Under the pieces are notes generated by a model. It had not been told where the DNA came from. It worked only from the letters and a program-made list of their open reading frames with translations, and made no database searches. Source: Phoronis australis (lineage: Eukaryota; Phoronida; Phoronidae). Taken from it: 64,000 nt of DNA. Of this stretch, positions 29,785 through 63,772 are shown piece by piece; position 1 is the first letter of the stretch, and the number at the start of each line of letters is the position of its first letter. The stretch covers positions 89,457 through 153,456 of the forward strand of contig NMRA01000199.1 of NCBI GenBank assembly GCA_002633005.1. Reading direction: 5' to 3'. A program made the translations under genes and the position numbers.

Positions 29785-29981
29785 TTGTATTTACTACAGA
29801 ACATTCTCAGTTCAGTTTCAGTTGTTACGAGGGGAAGGTGCTGTCCGATGTTCTGTGCAAGCCAGAGTGCGAACGGAGCTCATGAACCGACCCATGAACT
29901 TGAATAAAAGAATAATTGAAAGAGTTGATTTTTTGAAACTTGTCTTGGGGCTGCTGCTGTGAGAAATGTTACTCGCTCAAT

Positions 29982-30072
29982 CCACAGGCGTCCTCAGCTT
30001 CTGATCGTCCCCAATACACTACATATTATATGTAGTGTATTGGGGACGATCAGAAGCTGAGGACGCCTGTGG
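29982..30072. repeat. Perfect 91-base palindrome with 6-base flanking repeats
   Basis: Arms of 45 bases (29982-30026 and 30028-30072) are perfect reverse complements around one central base. The hexamer CTCAAT lies directly outside on both sides (29976-29981 and 30073-30078), as expected for a target-site duplication of an inserted foldback element. It sits between the likely RAD51 5' end and the small plus-strand ORF. Confidence 0.9.
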
Positions 30073-30189
30073 CTCAATCGCTGTTTGTCGGGACTGCACC
30101 AGCAATGTCGCGAGCAGTCATCTGTGTGCATTGCACACCATACTCCACAGCAACTACCAGTCATTTTCCGTACCGCGCATTACCGGCAT

Positions 30190-30648
30190 ATGGAACTCAA
30201 CGAAAGGGATTTGAAGACTGTGCAAACAAAAATCAATTCGTACTTGTCTTTGATCAGGAACAACTCACCGATATGCTTTACGTGTTCAACACAAATATCT
30301 GAAAGTTTGAACTCGTCTGTTTACGCGAACTTAAAAAAAAACGACAAGATATACACGAAACTTCACGGGGCTGTGACGCTGTGTCATTCAGCCATCAAGA
30401 ACCTTGGACAAGGGTCAGTTCTACAGCGATTTGGCAGACGCATCAGGACTACAAACTGTGTCATGAGCATAATACTGAGGAATGTGGAATGTGGACTCCA
30501 GAATGTGCTACCATGCCAAGGGAAGTTCAACCCAAGAGTACAAAAAGGACAGGTACTATCTGAAGAAGAGGCCGACCAACATGAAACTGACGGATCTGTT
30601 TATAGTACAGAAAACATAGCATCTACTAGTGCCACTGACTACAACTGA
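30190..30648 (+). CDS. Small single-exon ORF, hypothetical 152-residue protein
   Basis: The frame is open from 30061, where it leaves a stop inside the palindrome; the first ATG is at 30190 and TGA is at 30646. I do not recognise the product. The predicted chain is helix-rich in its first 105 residues, with heptad-like Leu/Ile/Val spacing, six Cys and a basic stretch 'QRFGRRIRTTN'. It ends in an acidic, Ser/Thr-rich tail ('SEEEADQHETDGS'). The helical pattern is faintly like small subunits of lysosome-positioning BLOC-1/BORC complexes, too weak to name. It lies head-to-head with RAD51. A possible polyadenylation word ATTAAA is at 31080-31085. It could be the first exon of a spliced gene, or no gene at all. 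Confidence 0.38.
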   Translation: MELNERDLKTVQTKINSYLSLIRNNSPICFTCSTQISESLNSSVYANLKKNDKIYTKLHGAVTLCHSAIKNLGQGSVLQRFGRRIRTTNCVMSIILRNVECGLQNVLPCQGKFNPRVQKGQVLSEEEADQHETDGSVYSTENIASTSATDYN

Positions 30649-33600
30649 CTCAGTTACTGACTGCATTTTAGTCATAACAATAACAATTTAACCACACAAC
30701 AACTGGAGTTGTTAATTTTGGGTGGGTCATAGGAAAGGAGAATTTTATATAGAAAGGGTTTGAGGTGGGAAACAAGTAGTGGGACTGGGGCGTGCCATAC
30801 AAGTAATAAGACAAGCGATGAGCCTGTACTCTGACATATTTCCCTCAAAATTCAACACAGTGAACACCAAATCCCTTCTCATTTACAGGACCTGTCCACA
30901 GCTGACACTGTCCCACAGGGTGAGACTTTAAAGAGAGCGTTTGTTTTAGACTATGGGAATCTTGGAAATTGAAGGGTGCTTGAAAGAATTGGCCATGGCA
31001 GAAAGAGGGTTGTAGTACTTGTAAAATCATATTTTACAGTTGTATGTAGTTCCACTGTAGCACATCGTCGCTGATGAACATTAAAGTGTCATTTGAAATG
31101 TGTGGTCTACTTAATCACAAGCACCACATCCACGCCCAGCTGCCGGGCGCCTGTGCTACTGAGCTGGTCCAAGTGTACACACATTTCTTCAATTTTTACA
31201 AAAACATAGAAAAAACCTTCAACAAAAACTATTGTCCTGACTTTGATTAGTGACAGAAAGAAGGATTAGTGGCTAAACTTGAAAATATTTCAAAGTTGAA
31301 ATTTCGCCAGCAAAACACATGTCACTGGATTTGTCACCTTTTCTTCAGTCTGCTGAAAACTGGATGCAAAGAATGACATGTTTTCAGATATTTCACATGA
31401 AAATCGCTACAGATGAGCACAGAAACTTTATTGTGTCTCGTATTTTTGGCCCTTTAATTCACTCCTACTGAAAAGCAAGGTAGGGTAAGAAAAAAGGGGC
31501 AAAAAGCACAAAATCGGCACTTTTCGCCCCCAAAACAGTCAAAACACCACTTCCATGCCGATGCACGACTAAAGACATTAGAATCTGGGTGCGCGCATGC
31601 ATTCACTGAGTCTACATGCAATACTCACCTACAAAATGCCCCCAAGCTTGGCCTACCCCTAAATTTTAATACCAGACGAAAGCAAAATATTAAAATAAAG
31701 GGCTGGGCCAGGCATGCATGGGGGCAATTTTTAGATGGGTATTGCATGTAAGACAAGTGAATGTGGTTTCTATTATGTTTGTGAGCATGTTGAGAATGAA
31801 AAAAGACCACTCGCTCGTCCGTACTGCAGCACTCTTGTTTAACTTGATGGCGGCCCCCTGTTGCAATTGTGCATTGCTGGGTATAGCGACTGAGAAATTG
31901 GCCGCGATTTTAGGTAGCCCTTATTAAACAAGCCAGTTTTTCAAAAAAAAAAAAACTAGTCGGCTGACAGTACTTTTGGACCACATTTTTGGAATCGGTA
32001 GGAAATTTTCTCTTCGGATTCTTATGTTGGCTTTAGTCGAACATCGGCAGGGAAGTGGTGATTTTGGGGTGAAAATTGCCGATTTTGCATTTTTTGCCCT
32101 TGTTTTTTTTACTAGCTTGGTTTTTAGCAGGAGTGAAAGGGTCAAAAATACAAGAGAGAATAAAGTTTCTGGTGCTCATCTGTAGGGCTTGTGATGTGAA
32201 ATGACTGAAAACTTTTCATTCTTTGCCTGCAATTTTTGACAGAGTGAAGAAAGGGTGACTGGGGACGAGTCCATAGACTTGTGTTCCCATAGGCAAAACC
32301 CTGTGAGAGCTGTTCTGTTTCCCCTAATGAACGTAACCTTGTTCCGGCCGCTGCTGTGCGGTGAACTTGGAATCCTGCTTAAGATCTCAAGATCGTGTAT
32401 GCGTGAATTTGGAAATGAATATTCATTAGGGCAAGCAGGTGAAAAACTTGTTCAGTGTCAAGAATTTTGTAATTATTGTCCTCTGTTAATGATCACCCAT
32501 TTGCTCCTTTAGCGTGACTTGTGTTAAAGAATCGGTGGAATATGTGAATAGTTAAATCAATTATTGTTTGGCGAAGAAGATCGCCAATAGTTAAAAAGGG
32601 ATTGGATAACTTGATTTACGTTATTTTTATTAAAAATGTTATTTGATTTAGTGCAGTGCAAATCTTTATTAATGTGAATATGATTATAAGTTGAGTGAAC
32701 TTGTTAAGTTTCTTCGTGTATTCCAACATGTGGAGAACAAGTTTCTCGCTTACACTGGTCACTGCTTACAGTCCCTATTACTCCCAGACAACTAGATGCC
32801 TATTCAACACTCCCTTTGTATTGATGTAGATCTGAGCCAATGAAGTGGAAAGGTAATAGCTAACACCACTGTCTCAACAATGGTAGTTGTTATTTCACCT
32901 GCAAATTGGTTTTCTTTTGCATTTGCACGGAGTTGGCTTGCAACTGTGGAAAGCAGTCTTAACTTGGTACATTTTGAATATTACAAAATGACTAAAAAGT
33001 TCATTTGTGTTTCTCTTGACAAAGGGTCACTTCCCAAGGGAACGATGTTTCCCGCGATACCGGTTTTCAGTATTTCATTTTTTGATACTCGATCTGGCCA
33101 CTTGTTTTTTTTTTATTCTTTTTATTCTTACCGGGAACGGGTATTTTTATATCATTTTTAAACTTGAAGTACCAAATTAGTAGAAGATTTTGATCTTCAG
33201 TACATAACTTAATTAGTTCAGTTAATCGTGAACCCATCCCTGAAATTTCCATAGTACAGTTATACTAAACATTTCACGGCAAACGAAACTGCTCTTGTCG
33301 TTTGCTCAAGTTTAATCTTTATTAGAACTCAAATCATAAAATATATACAAAAGTGTAAATATGGTGATAGCCAAACTGAACATCTTCGATTGCCTTGACT
33401 ACGATGTCGTAACTCAGTATTCTAGCTATTTATCAGTCTTAAAATTGATGAGTGGGCACAAGTACAACTGTTTTCTAGACAAAAATCTGGTTAAACGAGA
33501 TTGAAAGAATATTAAAAGAATAATCCATGTGATATTGTTAACTCTAATCAGCGTTTGTAAATCCACCAATCGAGTATATCATAACGCACGGAGTCTTCAA

Positions 33601-35795
33601 TTGTACCCAATGTTTGTAGTTTTTAGATTATTAGTTCATCGATTTTTAAAAATCTAAAACCATACTTGGTTGTTTTTTCTAGCTGAATACCGCAGTGGAG
33701 TTCGTTTTTACGGAAAATTATAGGTTAATGCATTTTGAAAATTCGCCAGTATGTACAAGCAGAGCTGGTTACTATAGTTTATGGTCGGGTAATTACACGT
33801 AATATTGGGTCTTGCTCGCACCGGACAATGCAGTCATCACAACTGTCATCCGACTCCGGCGCCGCGCTCTCTTTGATCCCTGCTTAATTTCAAGATAGTG
33901 TATGCGTGAACTTCTTACCGTGAGTAATACGCTTTCAAGGAAGTCACATTTCTAAAGATAGGTGGGAATTTTCACCGCAACTTGCCGGTGTTTAGTAGAT
34001 TCGGAGATGGCCGCCGGCGGTGGGTGGCCCAGAACCCTGGAGTTGGGGATTTTCTCAACAAAGCGCTCCCCTAGGTTATTGGCTAAGATAAATTCTAAAA
34101 CTGAAGTATTTACTGCTACCGAGTTATTCTGTCCTGAGCCGTTTAGTCAGGGTACGGGCTCATAGACCGGAGTTCCGCGGCTGCTGGACTGGTACAGCCG
34201 ACAAATTAGTGAATAAAATAAAAGTTTTAGTCATGATCAGCCAGTAAATATGAGCACATACGATATACAAATCATAGAAATAATTTCAGTAGCATGTAAT
34301 GAAATGTCTCAAGAAATCCTTATGTGCGCTCCTGTTGAAAGGGTATACCCGGTTTTGGCAGCCAGACAATCCTATTCTACATGTTACAACGGGTGATTCC
34401 GAGTTGGATTTTACAGTGATTCTTTTGGTCTTTCTCCGGCACTGGCGCCATTGCCTTTCACTAAAAGCCGCAGGCCTCAGTCAGCGATTCAATATGCCGT
34501 TTAGCAGATTTCGATAGCCTACAAATTTTCCCCAAAATTTGAGGGATGCCGATCGAGGGCTATAGAGCATTATTTTGTTTCGGGGAATTGAATGATAAAG
34601 ACGTCATTAAGATCAGTTCATAGGCCAAAACTGACCCGGCGCCAATCCTTTTGACTATAATCGTTCTCGTCCCGCCACTGACGGGGCAACTCAGTAATGA
34701 GTCCCTCCCCCATTGATTGAAATTCACAGTATTGGCGTTAGGGATAAGACCACCAATATATTGATCAACTGTGCGGTGTGTATATACACTGAGTACAAAT
34801 GAAGTCAAGAATTCGGATTGCGCATTATCCAATTGGAAACAAAGCACAAAAACATTACACTAAACTTCGGCGTCGACAACGCGGACTCAAATATCACATC
34901 GGATCCGAGTCATGAGAACACAGTGCGTCATTTGTATTCACGGGGTCTCGATATAAAATCACTCAACATCTATATAAATGTACTGAGCACAGCACTGACA
35001 TGCGACTCAAATGACCAGGCTAGAATGTCAGACTGGCCATAAATAACAGATTTAGGTTCGCCGTGAACGATCATAAATTGATGGTTGTATCACATAGCGT
35101 GAGAGTTTGCAAGTCTTTAGTACAGAATGAAACAGAAGAAATACCCTTTGTTCCTGCAGTGAGTTTAGCCAAAAATTACCCTTTCGCCTTCGAATCGGAG
35201 AGCCCCCTGTCATGCCTGCAGGAAAAATCTATTACGTTTTGTTCATTTCGGGGTACTCGCTCAATCTGAGTAACTTTGCGTCAACCTCACCCTAGCCGTA
35301 CCGCGGTTTGTTAGATAGGCCTACCGACAATGATTTGCATGAGATCTTATATAGGGTTCGGCTTGAGAATTTCCCCGGTAGAAAAGCAAGATCCCCGGCA
35401 CACTTCGCACCCGCCTGTATTGCAAGCCGAAGCACGTGATCAATATACTTGTTTGGCAAAATTCATTCTTGTTTCTGACGAAGCTCTACGAAGCATTTGC
35501 ATTTCTCAATCCTGCTTTGGTTTTTAAGAGCGCAACAGACTTGGCTCGAGATTCCCGACACTACGGCCAGACAAGTCCAGAAAGTTGCGCTCATACCGGC
35601 TTTCATGGTCCCCACTTACTGGTCAAAAGAACCCCGGCACTCAGTAGTGAGGAGGTGCCACACGCTGTTCAGGTCACTCACGTGGCTATTCAGTTACGTC
35701 AGATATGCTAATTATCCATTTAATTGTCACTGCGTGGATGAAGCTTTTATCTTGCATGGTTTAGCTGCGGAGAGTTTGGGTTATAGTTGCCCATC
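30649..35795. other. Intergenic stretch, no gene supported
   Basis: Every open frame here is short, and none continues through credible splice sites or resembles a known family. The stretch holds a nested foldback element (31333-32259), a dispersed pair of about 38 bases (32372-32409 and 33875-33913), and otherwise unremarkable AT-rich sequence. The promoter of the EF-hand gene at 35796 should lie near its right end; I see no clear core-promoter motif. Confidence 0.6.
31333..32259. mobile_element. Nested foldback element, about 930 bases
   Basis: Outer arms 31333-31576 and 32029-32259 are inverted copies with scattered mismatches. Shared words include 'cagatgagcac', 'aaactttatt', 'cactcct' and 'aaaatcggca' read against their complements. 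Inside the left half lies a second, tighter inverted repeat, 31610-31655 against 31709-31753, containing 'acatgcaatac' and 'tgcccccaa'. No transposase frame is visible between the arms. This fits a non-autonomous foldback transposon, or two nested insertions. Confidence 0.75.
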
Positions 35796-38700
35796 ATGGC
35801 AGGAAAACAGATGAACGACATAACCTGGGCAAAATTCCGAGCTTTTTACGATTTTTTTGGTAAGATTTTATTTTCTGTGAGCTTATATATTAAATTCGAT
35901 AACCATACGTGATGCCGACGTCCCGCCACCGGAGCCAATCTGTTCACAAGTGTATGTTTGACGTATTGGGAGTAAACTTTTGCAACTACTCTGATTAAGA
36001 ATTGAATGTTGGTTCTCAAAAACACGATTACAATGCATGTTCTTTCGATTCTGTGTTTCAGATGTTTATGAAGAAGAGAACTTGAATGAGACGAGAATCA
36101 TGGGTTTTCACAAGGTAGCTAGCCTACGTATTAGATCATTTCGATAGAACAAGATATTAGTCAACCGTGGAATAACTAGAATGAACTCCCCAGTAGTTCT
36201 GTGCACCTAATAATTTGTCGAGACTCGAATACGTGTCGGGTTCAGGTACTACGTCACTGATTGACTCGCCTGCAGCGTACTACTACATGTTTTATAATGT
36301 TTTTTTTCCAAATTATCAATTATCATTTTTGCATTATGCAACTTTTAAAAGTATTACCTTTTGAAAACAATCCCTTTCGTCTGGGCGAACAGTAAAAAAG
36401 CACAGTATCCGAACGTTTCATTGGAATCTGATAACAACAGATACTTCTTGATGGATGTTCCGAGTGCCGTATAAGCAAGAGAATTTGATTGTTGTCCTCT
36501 AGGTCTCGGCATGATCCCGAATGAAAAGTCTAAACTCCGTGTGGCATTGAATTTTTAAGGAGCTTTGGTTGACAGACTTTTCGAAATCGGAAATCTCTGG
36601 AATTAAATTATGTGATTTGGATTATTTTTAAGCTTGTGTTGAGTTATACTGAATGGAGCCCGACTTCGACGGAGTCCTGTTGCCTACACGAGTGTCTAGA
36701 GGAGGCTATTTGGATAGGTCAGGATCAAGGCGAAGGCATTTCGTTCAAATGTAAGACAGCCCGGTTAAACGGGAAACACAAAATTGAAGTTTGAACTTCA
36801 CTTTGCATATTCGGCCTCGCGAAATGAGGACTGAGGCTATGCATATATACATTCATGTACGGTTGAATTATGCTGAGTGCTATCTGAATAGATTGGTTCA
36901 TTAAGGAGTACCAACTGTTTTGATTTCTGGTCTCTCCCCACACAATTCATTTTCACGTATACTTGTACAGTTTGTATGTCAACTGAGTGGAATATGGTGA
37001 ACTTTTGTCTTTGTATTGAGTATGGTTTAGAGACAATGAACCGAAATGTCGATCAATATGTAGTTATTTACTGATATGCGCAGATTTTAAAGTTCGTACT
37101 CATATTTTGGCCAAAAACAAAATAATGTGATTACTCGAAACTCTACTCGAAATTGATACAGTTTGTGTCACGCTTCGAGTAAACTCACAAATGTGTACAC
37201 CGAATCACTCTTATTGTTATCGAAACGCTTGTCGGGCGATACTTTTAGTTGCCGAATGATGAGCCAACGATTTCAAATAAAAAGCAATGCGCCATTTTTG
37301 AATTCGCAATTTTGGGTTGGCGGGCCATTGCAAAAAATGAATGCGTCACTAGTGGCTTTGATGTTCATTTTTGGTAACGGAAATCGGATTCTATGGTGGT
37401 AAGGGATATTATAGCCCGATTTTATCTTATTTAGTAAGTGTCTTAATAAATTTTGCTAATGTTTTGGTAGCTATAATAATAAAGAAAAAGGTTGAATTCC
37501 GAACCTGAATCCAAAACAGGCCTAGACGGAGTTCGGAGATCAGACTCAACCGGTGTAGTTTCAAAATTGTCTTATTAATGTAGCCTATAGGCTTTTTATA
37601 TTTTATAAGTAATTTAGCCTAGCATGTTACGTTATTTTGTCAGTCAGCTAGGATTGGTCTTTCAGGCTGTGAAATCATAGATCAACGGTGAAAATTAAGG
37701 TTGCTGTGTTATTCATGTATTTGGAAGAACGGGTTACAAATTGTGCTTATATTAACTCATTTTTAACATCACCTTACAGCGTTTAAAAAATGCCCTGGTG
37801 TATTGGATAATTGCAACTCAAATTAATATGCTTTATGATGATCGCTGAAATGTGTTTAAGCCTGATTCATGGTCAATGGTGAAATCGGATGGCCAGTCAG
37901 CAAATTTGGTTGGCATGTACAGCACGGAAGAAGAGACATTTAATTGAATATTAGTTTTATTTCAGTGCCCGTGACCCCAGACATGTTCATAACGTCACTG
38001 CATCGCCAGTTAGAAGATTGCAAGGGATTCCAACACCTTCCACTTTGGCTACAGATTTTTCCAAAACTATTATTCGAAATTATCGACAGAAATGGTAAGC
38101 TCATATTTTTCTTTTCCATCTGTATAAATGAAAACAAAATGCCGGCATAAATCTACTGACATACACGAACACTGGTCTCTCAATAACTTTTTACACTTGC
38201 AACGTAGTGCTGACCCGGTCCGATGGTATGCAATGTGAACTCAAGGTTTAAATTTATTTTCTTAATAATTACATGAATCTCTACCAATTCATTTTATCAA
38301 TTTTCAACGTGTCAAATATTGCTTGAGCCTTGACAAAGCTGACAGGTTTTCTTCCCAAGACTAGAAAAAGCCGCGGTCGACGCCGGAAAGAACGAGTTTG
38401 TGATCTAATTTAAATCAAAATATGTCACAGTCAACCCAGTAAGCTCGCTAAATGTCGCAAATGTAAAATGTTATGGAGAGAATGCTGGACATTGTATACC
38501 AGAATTTCAAATAATTCAAAATTCTATTTTCATACAGGTGACGGGAGGATTGACATGGTGGAATTGTCTTGTTTCTACGGGTCTTTTTTTAACTACAAAG
38601 TGTCCAAGCACAACCTGATGACTGCCTACTCCAGCATGACAGAAGTAGGTAACCCACTAGAGTTGGTTAACATGTTAGTCCAACCACTCCTTTCCCTGAA

Positions 38701-39171
38701 CTCATCTGTGGCACTGTGAACAAATGTGATCCTAAAGACTTAAAGGGATCATTTTATTCCTGAAATGGATTCATTTGACCCGTCTGTAATCATTCTTCAA
38801 AGGGAATTCACTGAGTCAGTTTCTACAAAGATCCATTAGTATAAATCTCCAAAGTTCAGGATCATACTGTTATATCTTACCACCTGGTTGTGAGACCTAT
38901 TAGGCTGTTACTTGTCTTATATTTGCAGAATAACCACTTTTCCATCGACCTAACTTTAACGGAGCAGCTATTCTGCAACTTTTTACTATCGAAAAACAGT
39001 GCAGGACCAGGCAAATATCTTTTCGCCTGCTTCAATCTACCAACAACGGATATCACGGCCTCACTCAAAGTGAAAAAAGAGCAGCCCGACACTAAACCAT
39101 CGACCAGCAAGATGTCACCTGAGCCGACTGTGAAGCTGCCATGGTCAAATGACTACGAATCAAGAGTGTGA
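35796..39171 (+). CDS. EF-hand protein, sarcoplasmic-calcium-binding type, 5 exons
   Basis: Exons 35796-35859, 36062-36127, 37966-38094, 38538-38644 and 38929-39171 join in phase to 202 residues. The fold follows sarcoplasmic calcium-binding/calexcitin-like proteins: a first helix 'WAKFRAFYDFFDVY', whose loop has lost its calcium ligands, then one canonical EF loop DRNGDGRIDMVE (residues 84-95), then 'FYGSFFNYKVS' and 'SSMTE'. The C-terminal half has 'IDLTLTEQLFCNFLLSKN' and a Lys/Pro/Ser-rich tail. So only one loop clearly binds calcium; this number of intact sites is low for the family. It is probably a cytosolic calcium buffer or sensor. The exon 2 donor is the uncertain point: only the second GT (36128) keeps phase with exon 3, unless an extra exon exists in the 1.8 kb intron. 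Confidence 0.75.
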
Positions 39172-41976
39172 TTTCAGCATTACGACAATTTTCTGACAGT
39201 GTTTGTACATGAGGAAAAAATACGTTGTACAATACCGGTAAATGTTCCATAAAAATCTTTAACTTGTTAATTGACTGTTAGTGCATTACCCTGAGTACAA
39301 TAAAGCTCATCTGTGGTGGAGCCAGAGTCTTGTATTTATTAACTTTGATATCGAAATCTGTTTCAATCAGTGATAACGTAACTTGTGACTACAAAGTTCG
39401 CATTCAAAAATAAACAAATTAACGATTTCTCAGCGTTGTGACACCATCCAACTTGGAACCATAATACTGTACATTTTTTTTCATTTAGAATCGCACTGAT
39501 TACGACTAGCAAATTGTGGGGTAAAGTTAGTCAAGCCTTTGTATACCTGCGCCTGCAAATAGAAAGCTTCATTCTCTGTTTAATTTGCGACTGTGGTCAA
39601 ACGGAATTGATTTTCAGCGTCATCAATGAGGCGTAATTTAGCTACGTATTCCGCCTTTGCGAAAATAAAGACTTTCATTGGATACAGGTTCGAGATGGCA
39701 GCTATGGATCTGACATTTTGTTTGACCATAGATTATAGAGTATCTATGGTTTGACGAGAACATATTTCACGCAAGTATTTTTACCAGTTCAAAGAATTCG
39801 ATGCAAGTTACAAGAGAGCTAGGCAATCGATGCACGGGAGGAAACTCTCAATGTTTCCAGCTGGTGGGAGTCTATACCCAAGTAGTGGCAAGTCCCTTCT
39901 GGGATATGGAACAAAAATACTGGGTGCCAATTTGCCATACACAACTCGCCAATGCACCAGTCTGGGTTTAAGAAAAGTGTACGCACATAGAAAAAAGAAA
40001 ATTATTACTTTCTGGAGGCAAAAGTTTCTGCATTGGCAATAAGCCGCAGTTTCAAAGTGCTTTACAATTTGATAAACACGTATCATTGCTTTTGTCAATT
40101 CACACGAACAGAATAGCACAAAGTCTTTTATTCAACAACATATTTTACAAATGTCACAACCATGTTTGCAAACATTATGTAATTAGACATTCTGTAACAA
40201 AAAACTTTACAACCATACTTGAACTAATTACAGTCCATTCACAATTACGTCACGTGGGAATACTTGAAAACAAATACTGGAATGTGTTAAAATCCACATC
40301 AAACTATGGTGTTCAGTCAACTAACAAGACAATTTGTGAAACAGAATGGTAGTAGAAGGAAATGTAACTCTGTAAAATCAAACAATACACATTTTAAATA
40401 AGTTTAAAATCATGGGAAGCAATCGAGATCGAGATTGAAATGAATAACTCCCACTACACAACACACCAATCCTACAACATCCAACAATAAACAGCTCCAG
40501 TTGGATCAACATTACATCTACCACATGTTAATTTTGTTATCAAACTTCTTGAAACAGGATACATGTTTAACAGAATATCACTATACACCAAGCTACTGCT
40601 TCATGTGAGAGTAACTCATTTCTTTAACACATCATTTCAAAAAGAACATCCGGTAACACACAAGGCCATCATTATACAAATTTAAATTGTTTCTACCCGC
40701 CTTATTCTTGTTTCACACAGATAGGTAGACATGTCGGTAAAATATCTTTGGCAAAGTCATGCAATTATGGTTAACGAAGTGTTGTAAAACAGTACTATTC
40801 AATTTCTAAAATAAAAAAATATACAGAATGCTAACAAAAATTTTTGAGCTGCTCATGTAATGCATGGCTGATCTAAGTTGTTCTGGGAGACAAAACAACC
40901 TCAATCTATTCTTCATCAGAAATTGTCTAGTAACTATTTTTGATAAATAATACAATTTCTCAACTCAGACTAAACAGTGATGAAGGTCGCTATACAAACA
41001 ATGCATTACTAACATCCTGACTAGTACAATCTGAACTGCTTATATTTATATATGTCTCACATTATGCACTGTATCACATTTTAGGAAGCATGGATATGAT
41101 AGAATCACTCCCAACTGTTTTTGGAACAAATTCCTTTCCACAACAAGACACTGAATGTCTTTTAATTGAGCACTTGGAAAATCGCAAGTTAAATACTAAC
41201 AAAGAAGTTCATGTATTTTCCTTTAATACAATTCTAAAGTAGAAGTATTGTGGATAACAGGTCACAGGTCTTTGGAAGTACAAATCAGTCTGAGGTAAAA
41301 ACCACAGTACGAAACAGGTGATTACAGTAAAGCCAATTTCAGCAAGTTAGTGCAAACGTTACAATATTTACATGACTATCTTTTCCAACTGTCATTTTCT
41401 GCACAACTAAAGTCAGAATGTTTTCAAACCCATGCCACGCCTTCAATCTGTAGAGGCTTGCACAGCAAGACAATACTAGCCAATCTTTCGTTAAAAATGC
41501 TACCAGAGAGCTTGCTGGTGCAATTTTAATCAAATTTTGAAAACATGAGCATGATCAAAGTGTTAAGATACTAGCCTGTCTGATCGCATAAAGCTCCTCA
41601 AATTGGATACAACTGTGGGAAGACCTTTGAACTATAGCGTGAAAACAACCAACAAACAAGCCAATCCACATGCCTTGGGTCATCGTGTCCAAAAATCAGG
41701 GCTCAGGGTCTTATCTTTATATTTGAAATAGAACTCAAACATTCCGTTCTCCTTTACCATGAACTCCAGATAAATGTTTATTAATTTGTACATTGTAGTT
41801 CATGTGTATGAGTGTAAAGTCGATTTGAAATTGCTGACCCCATAATGTACTCAAGCACAGTATTACAGGTTAAGTTTATTTTCAGTCCAGGCAAGTGTAG
41901 AACAGAAAATGTCTAAAATAATTTCGAGTAGAAAGATTAGACCCGAGGTCCTTACCTCTCCGGATTTGTTATTTCT
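39172..41976. other. Convergent 3' zone, no coding sequence
   Basis: Between the EF-hand stop and the LRRC9 stop I see no supported gene. AATAAA at 39299-39304 is the likely polyadenylation signal of the EF-hand gene. TTTATT at 41875-41880, about 100 bases past the LRRC9 stop on the minus strand, is the likely signal of LRRC9. One copy of the 60-base repeat lies at 41891-41953. Confidence 0.6.

Positions 41977-63772
<21,796 letters not shown>

Noticed and set aside
36115-36127. First donor (GT at 36115) of exon 2 of the EF-hand gene
   Set aside because: It leaves phase 0, but the next recognisable exon needs phase 1. The GT at 36128 fits, unless an unseen exon lies between.
39830-40042. 70-codon plus-strand frame after the EF-hand gene
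   Set aside because: It lies beyond a good polyadenylation signal and has no recognisable domain or splice partners.
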